Shown piece by piece: positions 47,224 through 55,654 of a DNA stretch of 64,000 nucleotides (position 1 is the first letter of the stretch; the number at the start of each line of letters is the position of its first letter). The position numbers and the translations under genes are program-made. The stretch comes from Pseudomonas deceptionensis (GTDB taxonomy: Bacteria > Pseudomonadota > Gammaproteobacteria > Pseudomonadales > Pseudomonadaceae): positions 1,447,501 through 1,511,500 of the forward strand of contig NZ_FNUD01000002.1 of NCBI RefSeq assembly GCF_900106095.1. The letters are read 5' to 3'. The notes under the pieces are model-generated. The model saw only the letters and a program-made list of their open reading frames with translations. It was not told where the DNA came from and did no database searches.

Positions 47224-48108
47224 ATGCGAATGCGCCTTATGTTATTGGGCGGCGGAAATGCCCTCGGGCAGGCGCTGATTCGTCTGGGTGCCGAGGAAGA
47301 CATTAATTTCCTAGCCCCACGTCCACCGCAAGACGGTTGGGACGCTGCGAGCCTCACGCAACTGCTCGATGACACCCGTCCGGATGCTGTGATCAACCTT
47401 GCGTACTACTTCGACTGGTTCCAGGCGCAGTCAGTAAGCGAGGCCCGCCTTGCCGGCCAGGAGCGTTCTGTCGAGCGTTTGGCCGAGCTGTGCCAGCACC
47501 ACAACATCACCTTGCTGCAACCTTCCAGCTATCGTGTTTTCGATGGTTCGCGAGCGACTGCCTACAGCGAAAAAGACGAACCTGTTCCGCTTGGGTCTCG
47601 CGGTCAGGCCTTATGGCGAATTGAGCAGAGTGTGCGTGCCATTTGCCCGCAACACGTGCTGCTGCGTTTTGGCTGGTTACTGGATGACAGCCCCGATGGA
47701 ATCCTGGGGCGCTTTCTGGCCCAGGCTGAAAAGCCGGGCGAGTTGTTGATGGCCGATGACCGACGGGGCAATCCGACACCTGTGGACGACGCCGCTCGTG
47801 TGATTATCTCGGTGCTCAAGCAGCTGGATTGTGCCGCACCGCTCTGGGGTACTTACCACTACGCCGGGCATGAAGCGACGACGTCGCTGGCGCTGGGCCA
47901 GGCGATTCTGGCCGAGGCGCGAAACCTGCACCCGCTGGCAATCGAAGCCCCTACACCCCAGGCGCACGCCGCGCGGCCGGATGCGGCTGAAGAGCCTCAG
48001 CATGCGGTGCTGGCGTGCAAAAAAATTCTACACACCTTCGGGATCAAGCCGCGCGCATGGCGTGCGGCGCTCCCGTCTTTACTGGACAGGTTTTATCGCC
48101 ATGGTTGA
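47224..48108 (+). CDS. SDR-family sugar nucleotide reductase (RmlD-like)
   Basis: 294 residues with an N-terminal Rossmann motif LLGGGNALGQALIRLG. The domain layout (VINLAYYFDWF, QPSSYRVFDGS, GNPTPVDDAARVI) recalls dTDP-4-dehydrorhamnose reductase RmlD. Tyr of the catalytic triad is not in a standard YxxxK. It overlaps the following epimerase gene by 8 bases, so both probably act on a surface-polysaccharide precursor. The exact substrate is unknown. Confidence 0.75.
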   Translation: MRMRLMLLGGGNALGQALIRLGAEEDINFLAPRPPQDGWDAASLTQLLDDTRPDAVINLAYYFDWFQAQSVSEARLAGQERSVERLAELCQHHNITLLQPSSYRVFDGSRATAYSEKDEPVPLGSRGQALWRIEQSVRAICPQHVLLRFGWLLDDSPDGILGRFLAQAEKPGELLMADDRRGNPTPVDDAARVIISVLKQLDCAAPLWGTYHYAGHEATTSLALGQAILAEARNLHPLAIEAPTPQAHAARPDAAEEPQHAVLACKKILHTFGIKPRAWRAALPSLLDRFYRHG

Positions 48109-49030
48109 GGCTCCCGTTCTAATTACCGGCGGCGCCGGGTTTATTGGCTCCAATCTTGTGGATGCCTTGTTGGCCAAGGGTTACGCGGTACGAATTCTCG
48201 ACGACATGTCCACTGGCAAACGCAGCAACCTGCCAATGGACAACCCGCGGCTCGAACTGATTGAAGGTGATGTGGCTGATACCGAGCTGGTGACCAAGGT
48301 CATGGCCGGTTGCAGCGCTGTGGTTCACCTGGCGGCGGTCGCTTCGGTGCAGGCGTCGGTGGACGATCCGGTGCGTACTCATCAGAGCAATTTTATCGGC
48401 ACCCTGAACGTGTGCGAAGCCATGCGCGAAACGGGCATCAAGCGCGTTGTCTTCGCGTCCAGTGCTGCGGTCTACGGCAATAACGGCGAAGGTGAGTCGA
48501 TCGTCGAAGACACCCCCAAGGCGCCGCTGACGCCATACGCGGCCGACAAGCTGTCCAGTGAGTACTACCTGGACTTCTACCGTCGTCAGCACGGTCTGGA
48601 ACCGGTTATTTTCCGCTTTTTCAACATCTTTGGCCCGCGCCAGGACCCATCCTCGCCTTACTCGGGCGTGATCAGCATTTTCAGTGAACGCGCTGAGAAG
48701 GGCCTGCCGATCACCATTTTTGGTGATGGTGAGCAAACCCGCGATTTTATGTACGTGGGCGATCTGGTGAAGATTCTGGTTCAGGCTATCGAGACCAGGC
48801 AGGTTGAAGAGGGCGCGGTAAACGTGGGGCTGAATAAGGCCACCACCCTCAAGCAGATGCTTGAATCCCTGGGCGAAGTTGTTGGCGAACTGCCACCAAT
48901 TAGCTACGGTCCGGCCCGTTCCGGCGATATCCGCCACTCGCGTGCCGACAACAGCCGCCTGTTGCAACGTTTCACTCTTGGCGAAACGACGCCGATGAGT
49001 GTCGGGCTGGCGCGCCTGCTCGGTCGCTAA
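48101..49030 (+). CDS. NAD-dependent nucleotide-sugar epimerase
   Basis: Extended SDR, 309 residues. ATG at 48101, inside the end of the preceding gene. NAD motif GGAGFIG at residues 9-15; catalytic Ser region FASSAAVYG and YAADK (YxxxK). It resembles UDP-glucose/UDP-GlcNAc 4-epimerases (GalE/WbpP type). A longer in-frame extension upstream is in the wrong context. It ends at a bidirectional terminator facing ompW. Confidence 0.85.
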   Translation: MVEAPVLITGGAGFIGSNLVDALLAKGYAVRILDDMSTGKRSNLPMDNPRLELIEGDVADTELVTKVMAGCSAVVHLAAVASVQASVDDPVRTHQSNFIGTLNVCEAMRETGIKRVVFASSAAVYGNNGEGESIVEDTPKAPLTPYAADKLSSEYYLDFYRRQHGLEPVIFRFFNIFGPRQDPSSPYSGVISIFSERAEKGLPITIFGDGEQTRDFMYVGDLVKILVQAIETRQVEEGAVNVGLNKATTLKQMLESLGEVVGELPPISYGPARSGDIRHSRADNSRLLQRFTLGETTPMSVGLARLLGR

Positions 49031-49044
49031 GAACCCCCGCCCAC

Positions 49045-49077
49045 AAAAAAGGCGCCTTCAAAGGCGCCTTTTTTTAT
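49045..49077. terminator. Bidirectional terminator
   Basis: AAAAAAGGCGCC - TTCAAA - GGCGCC with a following run of T. It serves the epimerase gene and the convergent ompW. Confidence 0.92.
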
Positions 49078-49087
49078 GGCCGGTTAC

Positions 49088-49786
49088 TTAGAACTTGTAA
49101 CCCAGGCCCACCATGTAAACCCATGGATCTACATCTACGTTGACCTTGGCGCGAGTGCCGGGAGCGACTGCGTTGTTTTCCACTGTGGCGCGAGTATCAA
49201 TATCGATATAACGCGCTTGGGCGTTGATCATGATGTTGTCGGTCAGCATGTAGTCAGCACCTAGCTGCCATGCCATGCCCCACGAGTTTTTAGCCTTGAA
49301 ATTGTCGAAGCCTGCAGCGTTGGCACTGCTGCCGACGTGTTCGTCATAGATCCAGGTGTAGTTGATACCGGCACCGACGTAAGGCTGGAACACTGACTTG
49401 GAATCCAGCGGGTAGTACACAACGCTCAGGGTTGGTGGCAGGTGCTTGAGGCTACCCAGTTTGCCATTGGCCGCAGGCAGGGCAGTGCCCTTGAGTTTTA
49501 CGTCATGCTCAAACGGCGTGGCCGCCAGCAGTTCAATACCCACATGGTCAGTGATCATGTAGGCAAAGTTGAGACCCAATTGCGTGTCGCTGCTCATGGT
49601 CGCCTTGCCACCCAGATCGGTGCCCGCCAATGGGCCCTGATCAACCTTGACGCTGGAGCTGTCGGCTTTCGGGTTTACGGTGATGGCACCGGCGCGCAGG
49701 ATGATGTCGCCTTCTGTGTGTGCCTGGGCAAGAGGGGCGACGACAGCGAGCGCAAGGGCGGCTGCGCTGAGCAATGACTTGTGCAT
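49088..49786 (-). CDS. ompW: Outer membrane protein OmpW
   Basis: Eight-stranded beta-barrel with a hydrophobic channel for small apolar compounds. The ATG at 49786 (MHKSLLSAAALALAVVAPLA) has GGAG upstream; an ATG 51 bases earlier is unsupported. It has 232 residues. The signal peptide ends at LAQA-HTEGD. Barrel features: GDIILRAGAITVNP at the start, FQPYVGAGINYTW in the middle and the C-terminal WVYMVGLGYKF ending in Phe, needed for Bam insertion. Confidence 0.93.
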   Translation of the reverse strand: MHKSLLSAAALALAVVAPLAQAHTEGDIILRAGAITVNPKADSSSVKVDQGPLAGTDLGGKATMSSDTQLGLNFAYMITDHVGIELLAATPFEHDVKLKGTALPAANGKLGSLKHLPPTLSVVYYPLDSKSVFQPYVGAGINYTWIYDEHVGSSANAAGFDNFKAKNSWGMAWQLGADYMLTDNIMINAQARYIDIDTRATVENNAVAPGTRAKVNVDVDPWVYMVGLGYKF

Positions 49787-49907
49787 GGGAGCTCCATTGG
49801 GATATTTAAAATTTATATAACCAATGGTAATGAGCACACCGGCCTGCTCAGTTGACCCAGCTCAATGAAATCGTGAAGTTGTGAAAAATTCGTGAACTTG
49901 TGCCGGA

Positions 49908-50432
49908 TTACTCCGGCAGCTCATACACGATGATTTTCTGCGCATCCATCTGATAGCCAGCATCAGCCAGTTCGCTGGTGCTGGCCTTGACCTGCATCGC
50001 CCCTACGATCCAGTACGGCTGATACAGCTCGTCGAGTTTGACCCCTTCCTTGCTGGTGACATGCACGATCTGGTTCGACGGCGGCGGCGGTACGTGAATG
50101 CAGGCGCCGAAGTACGGCACCAGCAAGAAGTCCGTGGTACGACCGTCTTCGCTGACTTCAAGGGGCACGATATACCCCGGCAAACGAATCAGCTGGCCAT
50201 CCAGCGCCGGGACTACCGGCGCGTTGGGCAAGTCCTGTTTCGCCGCAGGAGCGGTCTCCATGCCACCTATTTGAGACAAATCGTGCAACGGCGTCATGTC
50301 CGGGGCTTCAGGTGGTGCATCCGGCGGGATCATTTCTGACCAGGTCAGCTCTTTTGGCTCGGCTGCCCACAGCGGCGTCGCAACCAGCAGTAACAGCGCC
50401 AGCAGCACGCGTGACATTGCAGACCTTTTCAT
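49908..50432 (-). CDS. DUF3299 protein of the zinc-linked operon
   Basis: Predicted periplasmic protein. The ATG at 50432 (MKRSAMSRVLLALLLLVATP) starts 10 bases after the permease stop; an ATG at 50417 with AAGG upstream is an alternative. It has 174 residues with a signal peptide ending LWA-AEP. The conserved DUF3299 core includes LPGYIVPLE and FLLVPYFGACIHVPPPP with one Cys and one His. It is last gene of a four-gene set equivalent to PA4063-PA4066 of P. aeruginosa. Confidence 0.8.
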   Translation of the reverse strand: MKRSAMSRVLLALLLLVATPLWAAEPKELTWSEMIPPDAPPEAPDMTPLHDLSQIGGMETAPAAKQDLPNAPVVPALDGQLIRLPGYIVPLEVSEDGRTTDFLLVPYFGACIHVPPPPSNQIVHVTSKEGVKLDELYQPYWIVGAMQVKASTSELADAGYQMDAQKIIVYELPE

Positions 50433-50442
50433 AAACGTAGGC

Positions 50443-51708
50443 TCATAAACGAATGGACAGACCATCGGCCAGCGATTGTCGGTAGGCGCGCCATGCAGGC
50501 ACGCAGCCCATCAACAGGGCGGCTGCCAGAATACCGCCGAGTAGCGTCCATTCATATTCACTTGGCCATGCCAGCGGTAAATACAACCCGTAGTTCGATT
50601 GCACATAGCCCTGGGCCACGGCGATACACACATAGAGCAAACCAACCCCCGCGATCACTCCGGCCAATGCCAGCGCCAGCGCCTCGAAAATCAGCAGGGT
50701 TGCGATATGCCAGGGGCGGGCGCCGACCGAGCGCAGAATCGCCATCTCGCGCCGGCGCTCATTGAGGCTGGTCAGAATCGCGGTAAGCATGCCGATCAAC
50801 CCGGTGAGCACCACGAACAGCGACACCACAAACAGGGCTTTTTCGGCGGTGCTCATCAAGCTCCACAGCTCTTGCAGAGCCACGCCCGGCAAAATCGCCA
50901 TCATGGGTTCACCGCGAAATTCATTGATCTCGCGTTGCAGGGCAAAGGTCGAAATTTTGCTGTTCAGGCCCAGCATGAATGCGGTGATGGCCTGTGGCGT
51001 GAGGTCCATGTTGCGCGCCTGATCGGCGCTGATACGCCCCGCACCGTGGGCAGGTACGCCGTTGTGCCAGTCGATATGGATTGCTTCCATGCCGCCCAGG
51101 CTGATATGCAGCGTGCGGTCCACAGGGGTGCCGGTGCGTTTGAGAATGCCGACCACGGTGAACGGTTTGTCGTCATGTTTGACCAGGCTGATCGCCGCGA
51201 CGCCGTGCGCCAGCACCAGCTTGTCGCCGAGTTTGTAGTGCAGGGCATCGGCCACCTCGGCACCCAGTACCACCTCAAAAGGATCGGTCGCAAAGGCACG
51301 TCCGCTGGCCAGTTGCAGGTTTTGCCGATGGCCGTACTGGTAGTGCTCGAAGTAGGCCTCGCTCGTGCCCATGACCCGATACCCGCGATGTGAGTCGCCC
51401 AGGGACATGGGAATGGCCCATTTTACTTTCGGGTTATTGGCGAAGTGCTCAAAGCTGTCCCAGCGAATGTTGTTGGTGGCATTGCCGATACGGAACACCG
51501 AATACAGCAGCAGGTTGACCGAGCCCGAACGAGCGCCAACGATCAAATCGGTGCCGCTGATGGTACTGGCAAAACTGGCCCGTGCTTCGGTGCGTACCCG
51601 CTCAACTGCCAGCAGCAGGCACACGGACAGGGCGATGGCGAAGGCGGTCAGCAGTGCGGTAAAGCGGCGGTTAGCCAGGCTGGCCAGGGCTAGACGAAAC
51701 AGATACAT
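50443..51708 (-). CDS. ABC transporter permease, FtsX/MacB type
   Basis: 421 residues from ATG at 51708 (MYLFRLALASLANRRFTALL); the longer upstream frame overlaps the ATPase gene and is not used. It has an N-terminal membrane helix (TALLTAFAIALSVCLLLAV), a large periplasmic domain (about 45-280) and three C-terminal helices (KALFVVSLFVVLTGLIGML; FEALALALAGVIAGVGLLYV; LLGGILAAALLMGCVPA). It starts 1 base after its ATPase. The role is inferred as part of a zinc-responsive system. Confidence 0.85.
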   Translation of the reverse strand: MYLFRLALASLANRRFTALLTAFAIALSVCLLLAVERVRTEARASFASTISGTDLIVGARSGSVNLLLYSVFRIGNATNNIRWDSFEHFANNPKVKWAIPMSLGDSHRGYRVMGTSEAYFEHYQYGHRQNLQLASGRAFATDPFEVVLGAEVADALHYKLGDKLVLAHGVAAISLVKHDDKPFTVVGILKRTGTPVDRTLHISLGGMEAIHIDWHNGVPAHGAGRISADQARNMDLTPQAITAFMLGLNSKISTFALQREINEFRGEPMMAILPGVALQELWSLMSTAEKALFVVSLFVVLTGLIGMLTAILTSLNERRREMAILRSVGARPWHIATLLIFEALALALAGVIAGVGLLYVCIAVAQGYVQSNYGLYLPLAWPSEYEWTLLGGILAAALLMGCVPAWRAYRQSLADGLSIRL

Positions 51709-51709
51709 C

Positions 51710-52420
51710 TCAGACCTCTGCCGTGGTTGCGGCGCGATTGAGTTCGGACAGCGACAGGTTGCGGTCGAACAGGGGAGCCAGGCTTTGATCATGGCTGACA
51801 AACAACAGGCTGGCGCCGGCCTCGCGGCATTCGGTGAACAGCAACTGGATAAAGGCTTCGCGCGCGTCGGCATCCAGCGCCGAGGTGGGTTCGTCGGCAA
51901 TCACCAGTTCGGGCTGGCCGATCAGTGCGCGGGCGGCGGCAACCCGTTGTTGTTGGCCAATTGACAGTGAGTCAGCACGCCGCTCCAGCAGCGCCGGGTC
52001 TTTGAGGCCCAGATGCGCAAGCAGGGTCTGGGCTGCCTTGTCGACACTGCCATGACGTTGCACGGCACGGCTGGCGCGGAGTCTGGAGAAGTGACAAGGC
52101 AGCTCAACGTTCTCGCGTACCGACAAAAATGGCAGCAAATTGAACTGCTGGAAGATGTAGCCGGTGTGATCCACGCGAAAACGGTCACGTGCACCTGAAC
52201 CGAGTTCGCTCAACTCTTGACCCAATAGGCGGATTGTCCCGCTGTCGGCTTTCTGCACGCCGCCCAGCAAACCCAGAAGTGTGGTTTTACCGCTGCCGCT
52301 TGGGCCTTTGAGAAACAGGGTTTCACCGGGTTCCAGGCGAAACGCCGGGATATCCAGCAGCACGGGATGCCCCGGCCAGCTGAAGCTCAGGTCGCTAAGC
52401 TCGATAAGTGCTTGGGTCAT
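51710..52420 (-). CDS. ABC transporter ATP-binding protein
   Basis: 236 residues, LolD/MacB-like. Walker A GPSGSGKTT (about 39-47), Q-loop IFQQFNLLPF, signature LSIGQQQRVA (one residue off the usual LSGGQ), Walker B LVIADEP, H-loop SHD. It powers the adjacent FtsX-like permease. The upstream gene encodes a His-rich periplasmic protein. Confidence 0.9.
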   Translation of the reverse strand: MTQALIELSDLSFSWPGHPVLLDIPAFRLEPGETLFLKGPSGSGKTTLLGLLGGVQKADSGTIRLLGQELSELGSGARDRFRVDHTGYIFQQFNLLPFLSVRENVELPCHFSRLRASRAVQRHGSVDKAAQTLLAHLGLKDPALLERRADSLSIGQQQRVAAARALIGQPELVIADEPTSALDADAREAFIQLLFTECREAGASLLFVSHDQSLAPLFDRNLSLSELNRAATTAEV

Positions 52421-52500
52421 GGGTAAAGACTATCGCCTGCAATGGGAGAAACAGTATGGGGTCGCTGCCGCAGGCAGCGACCCCATGGAAGGTGTTTTTC

Positions 52501-53064
52501 TTAGAACGTCAGTGTGGGCGCTTTAGGCGTCACTTCTACGCCTTGCTGACCGTTGGCGCCGATCAGCTGTACCTTGATTTTCTGTGTGCCCGGGAAAGTC
52601 TTGAAGAACTGGGTCAGATCCAGCGTCTTCAGCGCCTCGGGTTTGCTGCATGTGAACGCATAGTGAGCTTCGATATCGCTGTGATGATGCGCAGCTTTTG
52701 CTCCTCCGCCCGCCTCTTCAGGTGCGGCTTCGAACAGCGGGCTCTCCAGTTCCTGCTGGTCAGCAATGCAGCCGGCCGCTTTCGGCAAACTGAACAACAC
52801 CAGCGGGTTCTCCAGTTGCGCACGGGCGGAGGCGACTTTGGCCTTGTCGGCGTCAGTGGTCGCTATGTGCTCAAACCCCACCAGGTTCACTGACGGACCG
52901 TCGAGGGCCAGTTCCAGGGTCTGGCCGTCGAGGGCGACATTCAAACTCCCCACACCATGCTCGTGGGCACCGAGGCTGCCGTGTTCATGGTCGTGATCAT
53001 CGGCGGCGTGAGCCATCGCCAGCGGCAACAAGGCAAACGGCAAAGCAAGAAGCAAACGGCGCAT
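52501..53064 (-). CDS. His-rich periplasmic protein, DUF2796 (ZrgA-like)
   Basis: 187 residues. Signal peptide MRRLLLALPFALLPLAMAHA, then a metal-binding stretch DDHDHEHGSLGAHEHG and a second cluster AAHHHSD with downstream Cys. It is related to ZrgA-type zinc-uptake proteins and to PA4063. It is the first gene of the putative zinc operon, and a Fur/Zur-type palindrome sits 31 bases upstream. It probably captures zinc in the periplasm; this follows from family and context. Confidence 0.85.
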   Translation of the reverse strand: MRRLLLALPFALLPLAMAHAADDHDHEHGSLGAHEHGVGSLNVALDGQTLELALDGPSVNLVGFEHIATTDADKAKVASARAQLENPLVLFSLPKAAGCIADQQELESPLFEAAPEEAGGGAKAAHHHSDIEAHYAFTCSKPEALKTLDLTQFFKTFPGTQKIKVQLIGANGQQGVEVTPKAPTLTF

Positions 53065-53094
53065 AGCATGACTCCAGCAAGATATATGAATGTT

Positions 53095-53116
53095 TTGTTA
53101 TGTGATCTTATAACAA
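53095..53116. promoter_or_regulatory. Putative Zur box
   Basis: TTGTTAT-N8-ATAACAA, an inverted repeat of 22 bp with a GATC centre, in the promoter region of the DUF2796 gene. It resembles Fur-family boxes, and zinc operons of this kind are Zur-regulated in P. aeruginosa. The spacing differs somewhat from the tight GTTATANTATAAC consensus, so the call is moderate. Confidence 0.55.
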
Positions 53117-53199
53117 GCAGTGCAGGAGTTTGCGCGTGTGCTTGGCGTTACGCAAGGCGCGTGGGAGCATGCGGGCAAGAAAACTGTGGGGATAGAGCG

Positions 53200-53574
53200 A
53201 TGGTGCGCATTCGCGGAACGATCGGCGACTGGCCGGTGGATTTGACGGTAGAGCTGGATGACAGCGATTGGGCGAAGCTGGGGGCGCAGTTGCACGTCAG
53301 TGAGGCGACAATCAGCCAGCCATCTGCCAAACCGGTGAATCAGGACGATGCCCTGTGGGAAACGGCCAAAGAATTGCTGCGCAATGCGGGGCAGATCACC
53401 GGGCCTGAACTGTTGGGGCAGCTTGAAGCGCTGACCGGCAGCACGGGCGCAGGCAAGCGCCTGTTGGTTCGCCTGCGCCATTGTGCCGAGGTCAAGGTGG
53501 TCAGCGGCACGGATTCACCGATTTACAGCTGGGTTGAAACTAACTCTGTGGGAGTGAGCCTGCTCGCGAAATAA
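53200..53574 (+). CDS. Small conserved-looking protein of unknown function
   Basis: 124 residues from ATG 53200 (MVRIRGTIGDWPVDLTVELD). The N-terminal beta segment is followed by a helical region (DDALWETAKELLRNAGQITGP). No known domain. The last nine residues (SVGVSLLAK) are encoded by a REP repeat, so the natural C-terminus may have ended near SWVETN. It faces away from the zinc operon. Confidence 0.65.
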   Translation: MVRIRGTIGDWPVDLTVELDDSDWAKLGAQLHVSEATISQPSAKPVNQDDALWETAKELLRNAGQITGPELLGQLEALTGSTGAGKRLLVRLRHCAEVKVVSGTDSPIYSWVETNSVGVSLLAK

Positions 53575-53635
53575 CGCGTGTTGACTGGATAGCCGCAGTG
53601 CTCTTGAGACCTTCGCGAGCGGGCTCGCTCCCACA
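53547..53635. repeat. REP doublet (GTGGGAGCGAGC type)
   Basis: TGTGGGAGTGAGCCTGCTCG (53547-) and its near-inverse ending at 53635 form an inverted pair typical of fluorescent pseudomonads. The left copy overlaps the 3' end of the gene before it. Confidence 0.85.
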
Positions 53636-53646
53636 GTGGGTGAGGG

Positions 53647-54522
53647 TCAGTACAGCGCTGCAAACAGCTTGCGGCGGTAAGTCGTGACCAGCGGGTGGTC
53701 GTTGCCCAGCAGGTCGAACACTTGCAGCAACGTCTTGTGGGTGATGCCTTCGTTGTAGCTGCGGTTGCGGGTGAACAGCTTCAGCAGCCCGTCCAGCGCC
53801 CCTTCATATTGCTGGCGTGCCAATTGCTGAATCGCCAGCTGGTAGGCGGCTTCGTCGTCCTGCGGGTTTTGCGCCACGCGGGTTTTCAAGTCGGCTACAT
53901 CCGGCAAGTCTGCCGCCTGACGCAGAAATGTCAGTTGAGCCTTGGCGCCTGCCAGCTCGGCTTTGTGCTCGTCGCTTTTGACCGCATCCAGTACCGCCTG
54001 CGCTTCAGTCAGCTCGCCGCGCTCGGCCAGGCAGCGGCCATACAGGATCAAGGCTTTGGCGTTGGTGTTGTCTTCGGTCAGGATGCTTTTGAGCAGGGCT
54101 TCGGCGTCGGCGAAACGGCTTTCGGCAAACAGGGCCTGAGCCTGTACCAGCGGGTCTTCAACCGCTGCTTCGGGCATGACGACGTGGGGCAGGAGCATGG
54201 CGCGGATTGCTGATTCAGGCTGTGCTTCCTGGAACCCGTCCACCACCTTGCCGTCCTTGAACAGTACGACCGTTGGCAAGGTTTGAATCCCGATACGGCC
54301 AACGATGTCCTGCTCAACCTCGCAGTTGACCTTGGCCAGCAGCAGCTCGCCCTGATAGTCCTCGGCAATTTGCTCCAGGATCGGCAGCATCACCTTGCAC
54401 GGCGCGCACCACTCGGCCCAGAAATCCACCAGAACGGGTTGATCGAAAGAAGCCTGGACCACCAGTTTGTCAAAGTCTGCTGAAGTTACGTCGAAGCTGT
54501 AAGAAGGCTTGGGCTGGTTCAT
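53647..54522 (-). CDS. cnoX: Thioredoxin-domain co-chaperone, CnoX/YbbN family
   Basis: Protects proteins from overoxidation and passes them to GroEL and DnaK in other bacteria. It has 291 residues: a thioredoxin fold (1-110) with the active site W38-C39-A40-P41-C42, then TPR-like helices (about 125-285, ending RRKLFAALY). E. coli CnoX has only one active-site Cys; this one keeps the full CAPC pair and may be redox-active. It is older annotated as thioredoxin or YbbN. Confidence 0.88.
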   Translation of the reverse strand: MNQPKPSYSFDVTSADFDKLVVQASFDQPVLVDFWAEWCAPCKVMLPILEQIAEDYQGELLLAKVNCEVEQDIVGRIGIQTLPTVVLFKDGKVVDGFQEAQPESAIRAMLLPHVVMPEAAVEDPLVQAQALFAESRFADAEALLKSILTEDNTNAKALILYGRCLAERGELTEAQAVLDAVKSDEHKAELAGAKAQLTFLRQAADLPDVADLKTRVAQNPQDDEAAYQLAIQQLARQQYEGALDGLLKLFTRNRSYNEGITHKTLLQVFDLLGNDHPLVTTYRRKLFAALY

Positions 54523-54600
54523 TCTGTGTCTCGAAGCAGGTAAATGGTGGCAACTATAAAGTCTGGGCGCGCGGGTGCAAGCAATGACTGTTGAGTGAGC

Positions 54601-55050
54601 TTATGGTGCTTTAACGAATGCCAGAGTGCCCAGGGCCTGAGTGTCGGGCTGGCCGATAATTCGCGAAGGCAGGTGCAGGATCAATTGGCCGGACTGGCTG
54701 GCACGGCCACGCAGTTCAACCCGGGCACCGGCCGGGAAGGCTTGAGGGTTGAAACGCAGCTTGAACGGCAGCGCCTGGTTATTGCCGGCAATCTTGCTGC
54801 TGGCCATCAGGCCCTGTGGGCGTCCTCGTTCGTCGACGATCAGCATCGCCAGCTCAACCTCGGCGCCAGCCGGAACACCGGTCAGCACGCCGCTGAGCTC
54901 GCGCTGCCAGGACGGCAGCGGACCCTGGTCGGCAGGGGCGTCGGTTTCGGGCTGTGTCAGCACTTGAGGCTGTGCCGATTTTGGCGGTTCACTGCTACAG
55001 GCGACCAGCAAACTGGCCAGACACAGCAAAACAAGCGTTCGTAGCGGCAT
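54601..55050 (-). CDS. YbaY-family lipoprotein
   Basis: 149 residues from ATG 55050. Lipobox SLLVAC with Cys19 as lipid anchor. The mature domain (about 50-149) is a beta-rich fold seen in YbaY/YscW-type lipoproteins ([20 protein letters not shown], then [20 protein letters not shown]). It probably sits in the outer membrane; function unclear. Confidence 0.7.
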   Translation of the reverse strand: MPLRTLVLLCLASLLVACSSEPPKSAQPQVLTQPETDAPADQGPLPSWQRELSGVLTGVPAGAEVELAMLIVDERGRPQGLMASSKIAGNNQALPFKLRFNPQAFPAGARVELRGRASQSGQLILHLPSRIIGQPDTQALGTLAFVKAP

Positions 55051-55189
55051 ACACGGCTCCAGCAGCAAGTCAGTCGATCCATCAGATGGGGTAAAACATA
55101 GTCGGCCGACTGTATACCGTAAAGCCTATGGCTTGTCTTGCCAGTGGGATGCGCTAACATGGCGCTCCCCATTTTTGTTGGCTGCCACC

Positions 55190-55654
55190 ATGCACTGTCC
55201 CTTCTGCGGTGCCAACGACACTAAAGTCATCGACTCGCGTCTGGTCGCCGAGGGCGATCAGGTGCGTCGCCGGCGCGAATGCCTGGCCTGTGGTGAGCGT
55301 TTCACCACCTTTGAAACAGCCGAGTTGGTGTTGCCCCGCCTTATCAAGCAAGACGGCAGTCGTCAGCCCTTTGACGAAGATAAACTGCGTGCAGGCATGC
55401 AGCGTGCGCTGGAAAAACGCCCGGTCAGTGTCGAGCGTCTTGAAGCCGCGCTGGCCCGAATCAAGCACAAACTGCGCGCCACCGGCGAACGTGAAGTCAA
55501 ATCGCTGGTTGTTGGTGAACTGGTCATGGGCGAGCTGCAAAAGCTCGACGAAGTGGCCTATATCCGCTTTGCCTCTGTCTATCGACGCTTCCAGGACTTG
55601 AACGAGTTCCGTGAAGAGATCGACCGACTTGCCCGTGAGCCCTCAAAAGAATGA
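55190..55654 (+). CDS. nrdR: Transcriptional repressor NrdR
   Basis: ATP/dATP-sensing repressor of ribonucleotide reductase genes. It has 154 residues from ATG 55190. Zinc ribbon with Cys3, Cys6, Cys31, Cys34 (HCPFCG and CLACG) and an ATP-cone from about residue 46 ([20 protein letters not shown]). It overlaps ribD by 4 bases (ATGA), which starts the nrdR-rib-nusB-thiL block. Confidence 0.96.
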   Translation: MHCPFCGANDTKVIDSRLVAEGDQVRRRRECLACGERFTTFETAELVLPRLIKQDGSRQPFDEDKLRAGMQRALEKRPVSVERLEAALARIKHKLRATGEREVKSLVVGELVMGELQKLDEVAYIRFASVYRRFQDLNEFREEIDRLAREPSKE

